DNA of 64,000 nucleotides, taken from Nemophila menziesii (Eukaryota > Streptophyta > Magnoliopsida > Boraginales > Hydrophyllaceae). This document shows positions 27,128 to 40,938 of this stretch, one piece after another; position 1 is the first letter of the stretch, and every line of letters starts with the position of its first letter. The stretch is from NCBI GenBank assembly GCA_029959085.1, contig JARWIR010000027.1, forward strand, positions 3,410,001 through 3,474,000. Reading direction: 5' to 3'. The notes under the pieces are model-generated. The model did no database searches. It was not told the origin of the DNA and saw only the letters and a list, made by a program, of their open reading frames with translations. A program made the position numbers and the translations under genes.

Positions 27128-27713
27128 ATGGCTAAGGTGATTGATATGCGAAGCGGAAAGAAAAACAAAAGAGGCGGCAATTTCCAGAAAATGAGCTAGG
27201 GAGGCTTTAGAGGATGTTATTTATCTCGCAGCTAAGGCTAAGATGAAGAGGAATCAAGCTTTATTAGCATATGGAGTTGTTAACAGTAGAGCTATGAATT
27301 TGAATGGTGTTGGAGTGGTGGTCAGAGATGGAACTCGAGCCGTAGCCTGAGTAATGCCGGAAATTCACCACCGTATGGGGAATAACATGGAGAGAATGGA
27401 TAGCTCAGCCGAGATATTAGGAGCTTTAAACTCAGTTGAGTTAAGAGAGAAACATAGGTTAGTTTCAGGACAATCATCAAAATGTGGTGCAGCTATGAAT
27501 ATCGAAGCACCTAGGGTAGCTTCTAGCTCAATCACTTTGAATTAAAGTCTTCCAAATCATCATCACATTGGAGCTAGTGTGAATGAAATTCAACAGAAAG
27601 TGGGTAATGCGATGGTACTAGTTCATGTTCAAGAATTTGTTCCGATTCAAATCCTGGACGATGAAAATCAAATGCACGGTGTGGAAAATGGGCATAAGAA
27701 ACCACCACAGTAA
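27128..27713 (+). pseudogene. Second broken frame, copy M10
   Basis: M6-like at its start, but the TAA after SITLN is present. SSNCG reads SSKCG, shared with M11. Confidence 0.55.
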
Positions 27714-28942
27714 AGGTTGTAATATTAATTTGTTTTTGTCTAATTAATTTTAGTTCTTTTTGGTTATAATTATGTTGTTTTGATTTTAGGTTTGAGTTAA
27801 TGTTTAGAGGAGAGTTTTTGTTTGAAGAAAGAGAAATGCAGAGGCGTGTTATGTGTAAAGCTTCTGTGTAAGTAGAAAAAGTCGAGGCTGATGTACGTAT
27901 TTAGAAAATTTCCCTGAACAACAAAAAAAATTTAGATTTCATTTTCATTTTCTATAGTGCAAGGATCTATATTGTAATTAACTTTGTTATCAAATTGCAT
28001 TATAAGTATCTTGGAATTCTATGTCACATACCCAGCAACTACACGGACTTTTGTTATCAAATTGCACTATAGGTCCCTAAAAGATTTATGGAGGTATAAA
28101 CCCCATAAAAAGAAAGTGGCTAATAGCCTACCACATAAACGGTTAAAACCCACTATTGATAATGCGGACCTTTGTTTTAAATGTCACTATCGACACCTGA
28201 AATCTGTCACATACAAAATGGGTATAATCCTCACCTCTACAATTGCAGGGACTTTTGTTATCAAATTGCAGTATAGGTCCTTGAAAATTCTATATCAAAA
28301 ACATAAAATGGGTACATATTAACATAATCAACATACATAACATTATGCGTAAATTACTACCTATATATACATAAAATATACACAAAACACACATATCTAT
28401 ACCCAATACTAAACAATACACACATACAACCAAAAAAATTACATAAAACTACAAAAATCATTACTAATTTATACAATATCATAAATAATTAGGGTTAATA
28501 AAAACACTCTATATCAACTAATAAAGGATAAAAAAATTAGGTGTTAATCAATAATTTTAGAAAAAAAAAGAAACAAAATTTAATACAATCCCTATAAGAA
28601 AGCCATATTCAACCTATAAAATAAATTTGTTTTTAGTATTTTTGAAAATATTATTTCTAGTGAACTAGGACTCTCCAATGGCCAAACTATTTTTCTCTTT
28701 GAATATAAAATATTACTTGTCATAAAAAGCGAGTGTTATTGTTAAGTGAGCTAGATAAAAAAAAGCCCAAATCACATCAGTGGCATCATTTTTTATCTTT
28801 AGTCTCAATTTAGTTTGTACATGACCAATCCATAACACACCGGCCTTATAATATAATACTTACACACACACACACACTCGTACATCTTAAAAAAATTTAA
28901 CCTAAAATATAAAGACGGCCGCCGAAATCAAAGTTCTATTTT

Positions 28943-29683
28943 CAAGGCGTCCTTCAATATAGCCTCCTGGATTAGGAAGATATTGTTAATCTATCAATAG
29001 CAAGCAATATAGATGGCACTTTCTTAAAGGTACTTACTTACTTGTTTAATACTCTGAAAAATTAGTATGAACCAATCTTGTTTTTTGTAATTTGGTGTGC
29101 AGGTTGTATGAGGTTCCACTGATAAATACATAGGGGAAAGTGCAAGATTGATTAGTGAAATTTTCAATTATGCACGTGATTATCAAGTAAGAAAGGACAT
29201 ATTAGATGTTTATCATATGCACGCTTTTGATATATAATAAATATTTACATCTTGTTGTTCTTGTCCATCCAGACTTGCATAATCTTTATATATGAGATTG
29301 ATGTGATTGGTAGACGTAAATTCAGTGAAAGAACAATTGTTTATAGTGAAATCTAGAGAATTTGAATGGAGGTCAGAAAGGTACCTCAATTAAATTAAAA
29401 AATAAATTAGTACTTTACGTGTTGAGATAAATAATATTGGTATATATATCTAGGAAGAAATGATGTAGTGGTCCCTTTGTCTAAGTAGATTAGATAGAAA
29501 AATCGAGATACCTTTACCTGACGAGCAATAAGGATTGAAAAGTCTCAAGATTTATTTTGTTTTAAAATTTAAACTTGCTGAGTTACTACACTAATAGCCG
29601 ATTTTCGTAATATTTTTACGTAAATCGGTATGGAGGCTCTTCGTGCAAAGTTTGATTATGTCATCCATCAAGATTTCGTGAAG
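28943..29683 (+). pseudogene. RPT4: RPT4 pseudogene, copy M11
   Basis: M8/M10-like, with the 8-bp deletion after 29475. Block e keeps ADFRN. Confidence 0.84.
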
Positions 29684-29874
29684 GTAAAATTTAATTATCG
29701 GTTTGATAAATAGTGCAAATAACTTAAAAATTTATTTCAAGAAACGATTATTTGTATTTTTTTTGTACATGTATATCATAAGTATTATTCAATTTACAGG
29801 AAAAGATAGTTGGTCATAATATTTCAAAAAGAAATAACATTCATTATAATTAGGGTATAGCTCTCCTAATAATA

Positions 29875-30460
29875 ATGGCTAAGGTGATTGATATGAGAAG
29901 CGGAAAGAAAAACAAAAGAGGCGGCAATTTCCAGAAAATGAGCTACGGAGGCTTTAGAGGATGTTATTTATCTCGCAGCTAAGGCTAAGATGAAGAGGAA
30001 TCAAGTTTTATTAGCATATGGAGTTGTTAACAGTAGAGCTATGAATTTGAATGGTGTTGGAGTGGTGGTCAGAGATGGAACTCGAGCCGTAGCCTGAGTA
30101 ATGCCGGAAATTCACCACCGTATGGGGAATAACATGGAGAGAATGGATAGCTCAGCCGAGATATTAGGAGCTTTAAACTCAGTTGAGTTAAGAGAGAAAC
30201 ATAGGTTAGTTTCAGGACAATCATCAAAATGTGGTGCAGCTATGAATATCGAAGCACCTAGGGTAGCTTCTAGCTCAATCACTTTGAATTAAAGTCTTCA
30301 AAATCATCATCACATTGGAGCTAGTGTGAATGAAATTCAACAGAAAGTGGGTAATGCGATGGTACTAGTTCATGTTCAAGAATTTGTTCCGATTCAAATC
30401 CTGGACGATGAAAATCAAATGCACGGTGTGGAAAATGGGCATAAGAAACCACCACAGTAA
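29875..30460 (+). pseudogene. Second broken frame, copy M11
   Basis: As M10 (SSKCG). GAGCTACGG near 29940 removes the TAG that ends the first short frame in most units. Confidence 0.55.
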
Positions 30461-31683
30461 AGGTTGTAATATTAATTTGTTTTTGTCTAATTAATTTTAG
30501 TTCTTTTTGGTTATAATTATGTTGTTTTGATTTTAGGTTTGAGTTAATGTTTAGAGGAGAGTTTTTGTTGGAAGAAAGAGAAATGCAGAGGCGTGTTATG
30601 TGTAAAGCTTCTGTGTAAGTAGAAAAAGTCGAAGCTGATGTACGTATTTAGAAAATTTCTCTGAACAACAAAAAAAATTTAGATTTCATTTTCATTTTCT
30701 ATAGTGCAAGGATCTATATTGTAATTAACTTTGTTATCAAATTGCATTATAAGTATCATGGAATTCTATGTCACATACCCAACAACTACACGGACTTTTG
30801 TTATCAAATTGCACTATAGGTCCCTAAAAGATTTATGGAGGTATAAACCCCATAAAAAGAAAGTGGCTAATAGCCTACCACATAAACGGTTAAAACCCAC
30901 TATTGATAATGCGGACCTTTGTTTTAAAATGTCACTATCGACACCTGAAATCTGTCACATACAAAATGGGTATAATCCTCACCTCTACAATTGCAGGGAC
31001 TTTTGTTATCAAATTGCAGTATAGGTCCTTGAAAATTCTATATCAAAAACATAAAATGGGTACATATTAACATAATCAACATACATAACATTATGCGTAA
31101 ATTACTACCTATATATACATAAAATATACACAAAACACACATATCTATACCCAATACTAACAACACACACATACAACCAAAAAAATTACATAAAACTACA
31201 TAAATCATTACTAATTTATACAATATCATAAATAATTAGGGTTAATAAAAACACTCTATATCAACTAATAAAGGATAAAAAAATTAGGTGTTAATCAATA
31301 ATTTTAGAAAAAAAAAGAAACAAAATTAAATACAATCCCTATAAGAAAGCCATATTCAACCTATAAAATAAATTTTTATTTAGTATTTTTGAAAATATTA
31401 TTTCTAGTGAACTAGAACTCTCCAATGGCCAAACTATTTTTCTCTTTGAATATAAAATATTACTTGTCATAAAAAGAGAGTGTTATTGTTAAGTGAGCTA
31501 GATAAAAAAAAGCCCAAATCACATCAGTGGCATCATTTTTTATCTTTAGTCTCAATTTAGTTTGTACATGACCAATCCATAACACACCGGCCTTATAATA
31601 TAATACTTACACACACAATCCTACATCTTACAAAAATTTAACCTAAAAAATAAAGACGGCCGCCGAAATCAAAGTTCTCTGTT

Positions 31684-32431
31684 CAAGGCGTCCTTCAATA
31701 TAGCCTCCTGGATTAGGTAGATATTGTTAATCTATCAATAGCAAGCAATATAGATGACACTTTCTTAAAGGTACTTACTTACTTGTTTAATACTCTGAAA
31801 AATTAGTATGGACCAATCTTGTTTTTTGTCATTTGGTGTGCAGGTTGTATGATGTTCCACTGATAAATACATAGGGGAAAGTGCAAGATTGACTAGTGAA
31901 ATGTTCGATTATGCACGTGATTATCAAGTAAGAAAGGACATATTAGATGTTTATCATATGCACGCTTTTGATATATGATAAATATTTACATCTTGTTGTT
32001 CTTGTCCATCCAGACTTGCATAATCTTTATATATGAGATTGATGTGATTGGTGGACGTAAATTCAGTGAAAGAACAGTTGTTTATCGTGAAATCTAGAGA
32101 ATTTGAATGGAGGTCGGAAAGGTACCTCAATTAAATTAAAAAATAAACTAGTACTTTACGTGTTGAGATAAATAATATTGTATATATATCTAGGAAGAAA
32201 TGATGTAGTGGTCCCGGGTCTTCTTTGTCTAAGTAGATTAGATAGAAAAATCGAGATACCTTTACTTGACGAGCAATAAGGATTGAAAAGTCTCAAGATT
32301 TATTTTGTTTTGAAATTTAAACTTGCTGAGTTACTACACTAATAGCCGATTTTCGTAATATTTTTACGTAAATCGGTATGGAAGCTCTTCGTGCAAAGTT
32401 TGATTATGTCATCCATCAAGATTTCGTGAAG
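31684..32431 (+). pseudogene. RPT4: RPT4 pseudogene, copy M12
   Basis: No 8-bp deletion. PLPDEQ is changed to PLLDEQ (TTTACTTGACGAG near 32270). Block c is of the IYEID type. Confidence 0.84.
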
Positions 32432-32622
32432 GTAAAATTTTATTATCGGCTCGATTAATAGTGCAAATAACTTAAAAATGTATTTCAAGAAACGATTATT
32501 TGTATTTTTTTTGTACATGTATATCATAAGTATTATTCAATTTACAGGAAAAGATAGTTGGTCATAATATTTCAAAAAGAAATAACATTCATTATAATTA
32601 GGGTATAGCTCTCCTAATAATA

Positions 32623-33208
32623 ATGGCTAAGGTGATTGATATGAGAAGCGGAAAGAAAAGCAAAAGAGGCGGCAATTTCCAGAGAATGAGCTAGGGAGGC
32701 TTTAGAGGATGGTATTTATCTCGCAGATAAGGCTAAGATGAAGAGGAATCAAGCTTTATTAGCATATGGAGTTGTTAACAGTTGAGCTATGAATTAGAAT
32801 GGTGTTGGAGTGGTGGTCAGAGATGGAACTCGAGCCGTAGCCTGAGTAATGCCGGAAATTCACCACCGTAGGGGGAATAACATGGAGAGAATGGATAGCT
32901 CAGCCGAGATATTAGGAGCTTTAAACTCAGTTGAGTTAAGAGAGAAACATAGGTTAGTTTCAGGACAATCATCAAACTGTGGTGCAGCTATGAATATCGA
33001 AGCACCTAGGGTAGCTTCTAGCTCAATCACTTTGAATTAAAGTCTTCAAAATCATCATCACATTGGAGCTAGTGTGAATGAAATTCAACATAAAGTGGGT
33101 AATGCGATGGTACTAGTTCATGTTCAAGAATTTGTTCCGATTCAAATCCTGGACGATGAAAGTCAAATGCACGGTGTGGAAAATGGGCATAAGAAACCAC
33201 CACAGTAA
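32623..33208 (+). pseudogene. Second broken frame, copy M12
   Basis: M3-type (HHRRGNN, extra TAG), with a further stop-prone change AACAGTTGAGC near 32777. Confidence 0.55.
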
Positions 33209-34432
33209 AGGTTGTAATATTAATTTGTTTTTGTCTAATTAATTTTAGTTCTTTTTGGTTATAATTATGTTGTTTTGATTTTAGGTTTGAGTTAATGTTT
33301 AGAGGAGAGTTTTTGTTGGAAGAAAGAGAAATGCAGAGGCGTGTTATGTGTAAAGCTTCTGTGTAAGTAGAAAAAGTCGAAGCTGATGTACGTATTTAGA
33401 AAATTTCCCTGAACAACAAAAAAAATTTAGATTTCATTTTCATTTTCTATAGTGCAAGGATCTATATTGTAATTAACTTTGTTATCAAATTGCATTATAA
33501 GTATCTTGGAATTCTATGTCACATACCCAGCAACTACATGGACTTTTGTTATCAAATTGCACTATAGGTCCCTAAAAGATTTATGGAGGTATAAACCCCA
33601 TAAAAAGAAAGTGGCTAATAGCCTACCACATAAACGGTTAAAACCCACTATTGATACTGCGGAGCTTTGTTTTAAAATGTCACTAACGACACCTGAGTCA
33701 CATAAAAAATGGGTATAATCCCCACCTCTACAATTGCAGGGACTTTTGTTATCAAATTGCAGTATAGGTCCTTGAAAATTCTATATCAAAAACATAAAAT
33801 GGATACATATTAACATAATCAACATACATAACATTATGCGTAAATTACTACCTATATATACATAAAATATACACAAAACACACATGTCTATACCCAATAC
33901 TAAACAATACACGCATACAACCAAAAAAATTACATAAAACTACATAAATCATTACTAATTTATACAATATCATAAATAATTAGGGTTAATAAAAACACTC
34001 TATATCAACTAATAAAGGATAAAAAAATTAGGTGTTACTCAATAATTTTAGAAAAAAAAAAGAAACAAAATTTAATACAATCTCTATAAGAAAGCCATAT
34101 TCAACCTATAAAATAAATTTTTATTTAGTATTTTTGAAAATATTATTTCTAGTGAACTAGAACTCTCCAATGGCCAAACTATTTTTCTCTTTGAATATAA
34201 AATATTACTTGTCATAAAAAGAGAGTGTTATTGTTAAGTGAGCTAGATAAAAAAAAGCCCAAATCACATCATTGGCATCATTTTTTATCTTTAGTCTCAG
34301 TTTAGTTGGTACATGACCAATCCATAACACACCGGCCTTATAATATAATACTTAGACACACACACTCGTACATCTTAAAAAAAAATTTAACCTAAAAAAT
34401 AAAGACGGCCGCCGAAATCAAACTTCTCCGTT

Positions 34433-35181
34433 CAAGGCGTCCTTCAATATGGCCTCCTGGATAAGGAAGATATTGTTAATCTATCAATAGCAAACAATAT
34501 AGATGGCACTTTCTTAAAGGTACTTACTTACTTGTTTAATACTCTGAAAAATTAGTATGGACCAATCTTGTTTTTTGTCATTTGGTGTGCAGGTTGTATG
34601 AGGTTCCACTGATAAATACATAGGGAAAAGTGCAAGATTGATTAGTGAAATGTTCGATTATGCACGTGATTATCAAGTAAGAAAGGACATATTAGATGTT
34701 TATCATATGCACACTTTTGATATATGATAAATATTTACATCTTGTTGTTCTTGTCCATCCAGACTTGCATAATCTTTATAGATGAGATTGATGTGATTGG
34801 TGGACGTAAATTCAGTGAAAGAACAATTGTTGATCGTGAAATCTAGAGAATTTGAATGGAGGTCGGAAAGGTACCTCAATTAAATTAAAAAATAAATTAG
34901 TACTTTACGTGTTGAGATAAATAATATTGGTATATATATCTAGGAAGAAATGATGTAGTGATCCCGGGTCTTCTTTGTCTAAGTAGATTAGATAGAAAAA
35001 TCGAGATACCTTTACCTGACGAGCAATAAGGATTGAAAAGTCTCAAGATTTATTTTGTTTTGAAATTTAAACTTGCTCAGTTACTACACGAATAGCCGAT
35101 TTTCGTAATATTTTTACGTAAATCGGTATGGAAGCTCTTCGTGCAAAGTTTGATTATGTCATCCATCAAGATTTTGTGAAG
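34433..35181 (+). pseudogene. RPT4: RPT4 pseudogene, copy M13
   Basis: Block c reads IIFIDEID, with GAT at 34781-34783 keeping the Walker B aspartate. Block e ends GATTTTGTGAAG before the donor. The TAG, TGA and TAA stops remain. Confidence 0.85.
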
Positions 35182-35371
35182 GTAAAATTTAATTATCGGT
35201 TCGATTAATAGTGCAAATAACTTAAAAATGTATTTCAAGAAACGGTTATTTGTATTTTTTTGTACATGTATATCATAAGTATTATTCAATTTACAGGAAA
35301 AGATAGTTGGTCATGACATTTCAAAAAGAAATAACATTCATTATAATTAGGGTATAGCTCTCCTAATAATA

Positions 35372-35957
35372 ATGGCTAAGGTGATTGATATGAGAAGCGT
35401 AAAGAAAAGCAAAAGAGGCGGCAATTTCCAGAAAATGAGCTAGGAAGGCTTTAGAGGATGTTATTTATCTCGCAGCTAAGGCTAAGATGAAGAGAAATCA
35501 AGCTTTATTAGCATCTGGAGTTGTTAACAGTAGAGCTATGAATTTGAATGGTGTTGGAGTGGTAATCATAGATGGAACTCGAGCCGTAGCCTGAGTAATG
35601 CCGGAAATTCAGCACCGTATGGGGAATAACATGGAGAGAATGGATAGCTCAGCCGAGATATTAGGAGCTTTAAACTCAGTTGAGTTAAGAGAGAAACATA
35701 GGTTAGTTTCAGGACAATCATCAAACTGTGGTGCAGCTATGAATATCGAAGCACCTATGGTAGCTTCTAGCTCAATCACTTTAAATTAAAGTCTTCAAAA
35801 TCATCATCACATTGGAGCTAGTGTGAATGAAATTCAACAGAAAGTGGGTAATGCGATGGTACTAGTTCATGTTTAAGAATTAGTTCCGATTCAAATCCTG
35901 GACGATGAAAATCAAATCCACGGTGTGGAAAATGGGTATAAGAAACCACCACATTAA
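35372..35957 (+). pseudogene. Second broken frame, copy M13
   Basis: Reads EIQHRMGN, has a private TAA (CATGTTTAAGAATTAG near 35869), and ends CCACCACAT TAA. Confidence 0.55.
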
Positions 35958-37182
35958 AGGTTGTAATATTAATTTGTTTTTGTCTAATTAATTTTAGTTC
36001 TTTTTGGTTATAATTATGTTGTTTTGATTTTAGGTTTGAGTTAATGTTTAGAGGAGAGTTTTTGTTGGAAGAAAGAGAAATGCAGAGGTGTGTTATGTGT
36101 AAAGCTTCTGTGTAAGTAGAAAAAGTCGAAGTTGATGTACGTATTTAGAAAATTTCCCTGAACGACAAAAAAAATTTAGATTTCATTTTCATTTTCTATA
36201 GTGCAAGGATCTATATTGTAATTAACTTTGTTATCAAATTGCATTATAAGTATCTTGGAATTCTATGTCACATACCCAGCAACTACATGGACTTTTGTTA
36301 TCAAATTGCACTATAGGTCCCTAAAAGATTTATGGAGGAATAAACCCCATAAAAAGAAAGTGGCTAATAGCCTACCACATAAACGGTTAAAACCCACTAT
36401 TGATACTGTGGACCTTTGTTTTAAAATGTCACTATCGACACCTGAAAATCTGTCACATACAAAATGGGTATAATCCTCACCTCTACAATTGCAGGGACTT
36501 TTGTTATCAAATTGCAGTATAGGTCCTTGAAAATTCTATATCAAAAACATAAAATGGGTACATATTAACATAATCAACATACATAACATTATTCGTAAAT
36601 TACTACCTATATATACATAAAATATACACAAAACACACATATCTATACCCAATACTAAACAATACACACATACAACCAAAAAAATTACATAAAACTACAT
36701 AAATCATTACTAATTTATACAATATCATAAATAATTAGGGTTAATAAAAACACTCTATATCAACTAATAAAGGATAAAAAAATTAGGTGTTAATCAATAA
36801 TTTTAGAAAAAAAAAGAAACAAAATTTTATACAATCCCTATAAGAAAGCCATATTCAACCTATAAAATAAATTTTTATTTAGTATTTTAGAAAATATTAT
36901 TTCTAGTGAACTAGAACTCTCCAATGGCCAAACTATTTTTCTCTTTGAATATAAAATATTACTTGTCATAAAAAGAGAGTGTTATTGTTAAGTGAGCTAG
37001 ATAAAAAAAAAAGCCCAAATCACATCATTGACATCATTTTTTATCTTTAGTCTCAATTTAGTTTGTACATGACCAATCCATAACACACCGGCCTTATAAT
37101 ATAATACCTACACACACACTCGTACATCTTAAAAAAATTTAACCTAAAAAATAAAGACGGCCGCCGAAATCAAAGTTCTCTT

Positions 37183-37931
37183 CAAGGCGTCCTTCAATAT
37201 AGCCTCCTGGATTAGGAAGATATTGTTAATCTATCAATAGCAAGCAATATAGATGGCACTTTCTTAAAGGTACTTAATTACTTGTTTAATACTCTGAGAA
37301 ATTAGTATGGACCAATCATGTTTTTTGTCATTTGGTGTGCAGGTTGTATGATGTTCCACTGATAAATACATAGGGGAAAGTGCAAGATTGATTAGTGAAA
37401 TGTTCGATTATGCACGTGATTATCAAGTAAGTAAGGACATATTAGATGTTTATCATATGCACGCTTTTGATATATGATAAATATTTACATCTTATTGTTC
37501 TTGTCCATCCAGACTTGCATAATCTATATAGATGAGATTGATGTGATTGGTGGACGTAAATTCAGTGAAAGAACAATTGTTTATCGTGAAATCTAGAGAA
37601 TTTGAATGGAGGTCAGAAAGGTACCTCAATTAAATTAAAAAATAAATTAGTACTTTGCGTGTTGAGATAAATAATATTGGTATATATATCTAGGAAGAAA
37701 TGATGTAGTGGTCCCGGGTCTTCTTTGTCTAAGTAGATTAGATACAAAAATCGAGATACCTTTACCTGACGAGCAATAAGGATTGAAAAGTCTCAAGATT
37801 TATTTTGTTTTGAAATTTAAACTTGCTGAGTTACTACACTAATAGCCGATTTTCGTAATATTTTTACGTAAATCGGTATGGAAGCTCTTCGTGCAAAGTT
37901 TGATTATGTCATCCATCAAGATTTCGTGAAG
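37183..37931 (+). pseudogene. RPT4: RPT4 pseudogene, copy M14
   Basis: Block c keeps DEID (IYIDEID). Block d has RLDTKIEI for RLDRKIEI (AGATACAAAAATC near 37740). The shared stops remain. Confidence 0.84.
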
Positions 37932-38121
37932 GTAAAATTTAATTATCGGTTCGATTAATAGTGCAAATAACTTAAAAATGTATTTCAAGAAACGATTATT
38001 TGTATTTTTTTGTACATGTATATCATAAGTATTATTCAATTTACAGGAAAAGATAGTTGGTCATAATATTTCAAAAAGAAATAACATTCATTATAATTAG
38101 GTTATAGCTCTCCTAATAATA

Positions 38122-38707
38122 ATGGCTAAGGTGATTGATATGAGAAGCGGAAAGAAAAGCAATAGAGGCGGCAATTTCCAGAGAATGAGCTAGGGAGGCT
38201 TTAGAGGATGTTATTTATCTCGCAGATAAGGCTAAGATGAAGAGGAATCAAGCTTTATTAGCATATGGAGTTGTTAACAGTAGAGCTATGAATTTGAATA
38301 GTGTTGGAGTGGTGGTCAGAGATGGAACTCGAGCCGTAGCCTGAGTAATGCCGGAAATTCACCACCGTATGGGGAATAACATGGAGAGAATGGATAGCTC
38401 AGCCGAGATATTAGGAGCTTTAAACTCAGTTGAGTTAAGAGAGAAACATAGGTTAGTTTCAGGACAATCATCAAACTGTGGTGCAGCTATGAATATCGAA
38501 GCACCTAGGGTAGCTTCTAGCTCAATCACTTTGAATTTAAGTCTTCAAAATCATCATCACATTGGAGCTAGTGTGAATGAAATTCAACAGAAAGTGGGTA
38601 ATGCGATGGTACTAGTTCATGTTCAAGAATTTGTTCCGATTCAAATCCTGGACGATGAAAATCAAATGCACGGTGTGGAAAATGGGCATAAGAAACCACC
38701 ACAGTAA
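38122..38707 (+). pseudogene. Second broken frame, copy M14 (119-codon open stretch)
   Basis: Third copy with the TTGAATTTAAGT version, open from the ATG at 38348 to 38707. Confidence 0.55.
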
Positions 38708-39931
38708 AGGTTGTAATATTAATTTGTTTTTGTCTAATTAATTTTAGTTCTTTTTGGTTATAATTATGTTGTTTTGATTTTAGGTTTGAGTTAATGTTTA
38801 GAGGAGAGTTTTTGTTTGAAGAAAGAGAAATGCAGAGGCGTGTTATGTGTAAAGCTTCTGTGTAAGTAGAAAAAGTCGAAGCTGATGTACGTATTTAGAA
38901 AATTTCCCTGAACAACAAAAAAAATTTAGATTTCATTTTCATTTTCTATAGTGCAAGGATCTATATTGTAATTAACTTTGTTATCAAATTGCATTATAAG
39001 TATCTTGGAATTCTATGTCACATACCCAGCAACTACAAGGACTTTTGTTATCAAATTGCACTATAGGTCCCTAAAAGATTTATGGATGTATAAACCCCAT
39101 AAAAAGAAAGTGGCTAATAGCCTACCACATAAACGGTTAAAACCCACTATTGATAATGCCGACCTTTGTTTTAAAATGTCACTATCGACACCTGAAATCT
39201 GTCACATACAAAATGGGTATAATCCTCACCTCTACAATTGCAGGGACTTTTGTTATCAAATTGCAGTATAGGTCCTTGAAAATTCTATATCAAAAACATA
39301 AAATGGGTACATATTAACATAATCAACATACATAACATTATGCGTAAATTACTACCTATATATACATAAAATATACACAAAACACACATGTCTATACCCA
39401 ATACTAAACAATACACACATACAACCAAAAAAATTACATAAAACTACATAAATCATTACTAATTTATACAATATCATAAATAATTAGGGTTAATAAAAAC
39501 ACTCTATATCAACTAATAAAGGATAAAAAAATTAGGTGTTACTCAATAATTTTAGAAAAAAAAAGAAACAAAATTTTATACAATCCCTATAAGAAAGCCA
39601 TATTCAACCTATAAAATAAATTTTTATTTAGTATTTTTGAAAATATTATTTCTAGTGAAATAGAACTCTCCAATGGCCAAACTATTTTTCTCTTTGAATA
39701 TAAAATATTACTTGTCATAAAAAGCGAGTGTTATTGTTAAGTGAGCTAGATAAAAAAAAGCCCAAATCACATCAGTGGCATCGTTTTTTATCTTTAGTCT
39801 CAATTTAGTTTGTACATGACCAATCCATAACACACCGGCCTTATAATATAATACTTACACACACAATCGTACATCTTAAAAAAATTTAACCTAAAAAATA
39901 AAGACGGCCGCCGAAATCAAACTTCTCTGTT

Positions 39932-40680
39932 CAAGGCTTCCTTCAATATGGCCTCCTGGATAAGGAAGATATTGTTAATCTATCAATAGCAAGCAATATA
40001 GATGGCACTTTCTTAAAGGTACTTACTTACTTGTTTAATACTCTGAAAAATTAGTATGGACCAATCTTGTTTTTTGTCATTTGGTGTGCAGGTTGTATGA
40101 TGTTCCACTGATAAATACATAGGGGAAAGTGCAAGATTGATTAGTGAAATGTTCGATTCTGCACGTGATTATCAAGTAAGAAAGGACATATTAGATGTTT
40201 ATCATATGCACGCTTTTGATATATGATAAATATTTACATCTTGTTGTTCTTGTCCATCCAGACTTGCATAATCTTTATATATGAGATTGATGTGATTGGT
40301 GGACGTAAATTCAGTGAAAGAACAATTGTTTATCGTGAAATCTAGAGAATTTGAATGGAGGTCGGAAAGGTACCTCAATTAAATTAAAAAATAAATTAGT
40401 ACTTTACGTGTTGAGATAAATAATATTGGTATATATATCTAGGAAGAAATGATGTAGTGGTCCCGGGTCTTCTTTGTCTAAGTAGATTAGATAGAAAAAT
40501 CGAGATACCTTTACCTGACGAGCAATAAGTATTGAAAAGTCTCAAGATTTATTTTGTTTTGAAATTTAAACTTGCTGAGTTACTACACTAATAGCCGATT
40601 TTCGTAATATTTTTACGTAAATCGGTATGGAAGCTCTTCGTGCAAAGTTTGATTATGTCATCCATCAAGATTTCGTGAAG
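39932..40680 (+). pseudogene. RPT4: RPT4 pseudogene, copy M15
   Basis: Lies just left of the retrotransposon and is not broken by it. It reads AAGGCTTCC in block a and IYEID in block c, so it belongs with the left-hand class although it sits among DEID copies. Confidence 0.84.
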
Positions 40681-40933
40681 GTAAAATTTTATTATCGGTT
40701 CGATTAATAGTGCAAATTACTTAAAAATGTATTTCAAGAAACGATTATTTGTATTTTTTTTGTACATGTATATCATAAGTATTATTCAATTTACAGGAAA
40801 AGATAGTTGGTCATGACATTTCAAAAGAAATAATATTCATTATAATTAGGGTATAGCTCTCCTAATAATAATGGCTAAGGTGATTGATATGAGAAGCGGA
40901 AAGAAAAGCAATAGAGGCGGCAATTTCCAGAGA

Positions 40934-40938
40934 ATGAG
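40934..40938. repeat. Target site duplication, left copy (ATGAG)
   Basis: Uninterrupted units read CAGAGAATGAGCTAGGGAGG here. The left copy ends directly at the element's TGG, and the matching copy is at 48981-48985. Confidence 0.95.

Larger units (their letters stand above)
25241..27983 (+). repeat. Satellite unit M10 (2,743 bp), mosaic
   Basis: The first part matches M7 (lost A near 25436). The middle matches M8 (ACTACAAAAATC, TATTTTCAAGG, 8-bp deletion after 26728). The last part matches M6/M9 (GGTCATAATATTTC near 27066). This fits unequal exchange or gene conversion between units. Confidence 0.92.
27984..30730 (+). repeat. Satellite unit M11 (2,747 bp)
   Basis: Close copy of the M10 mosaic, with the same lost A and the same 8-bp deletion (after 29475). 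Its CA run is among the longest seen (28862-28877, 16 bases). Confidence 0.95.
30731..33478 (+). repeat. Satellite unit M12 (2,748 bp)
   Basis: The 5' part is of M2 type, without the lost A. The 3' link reads GGTCATAATATTTC as in M6. The CA run is short (31609-31617). Confidence 0.95.
33479..36227 (+). repeat. Satellite unit M13 (2,749 bp)
   Basis: Private 6-bp loss near 33695 (CACCTGAGTCAC for CACCTGAAAATCTGTCAC). It is the first unit from the left whose RPT4 piece keeps the Walker B aspartate codon. Confidence 0.95.
36228..38977 (+). repeat. Satellite unit M14 (2,750 bp)
   Basis: Private 2-bp loss near 37180 just before the RPT4 piece. The end of the unit resembles M6/M9 (TTTTTGTTTGAAG near 38812). 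Confidence 0.95.
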
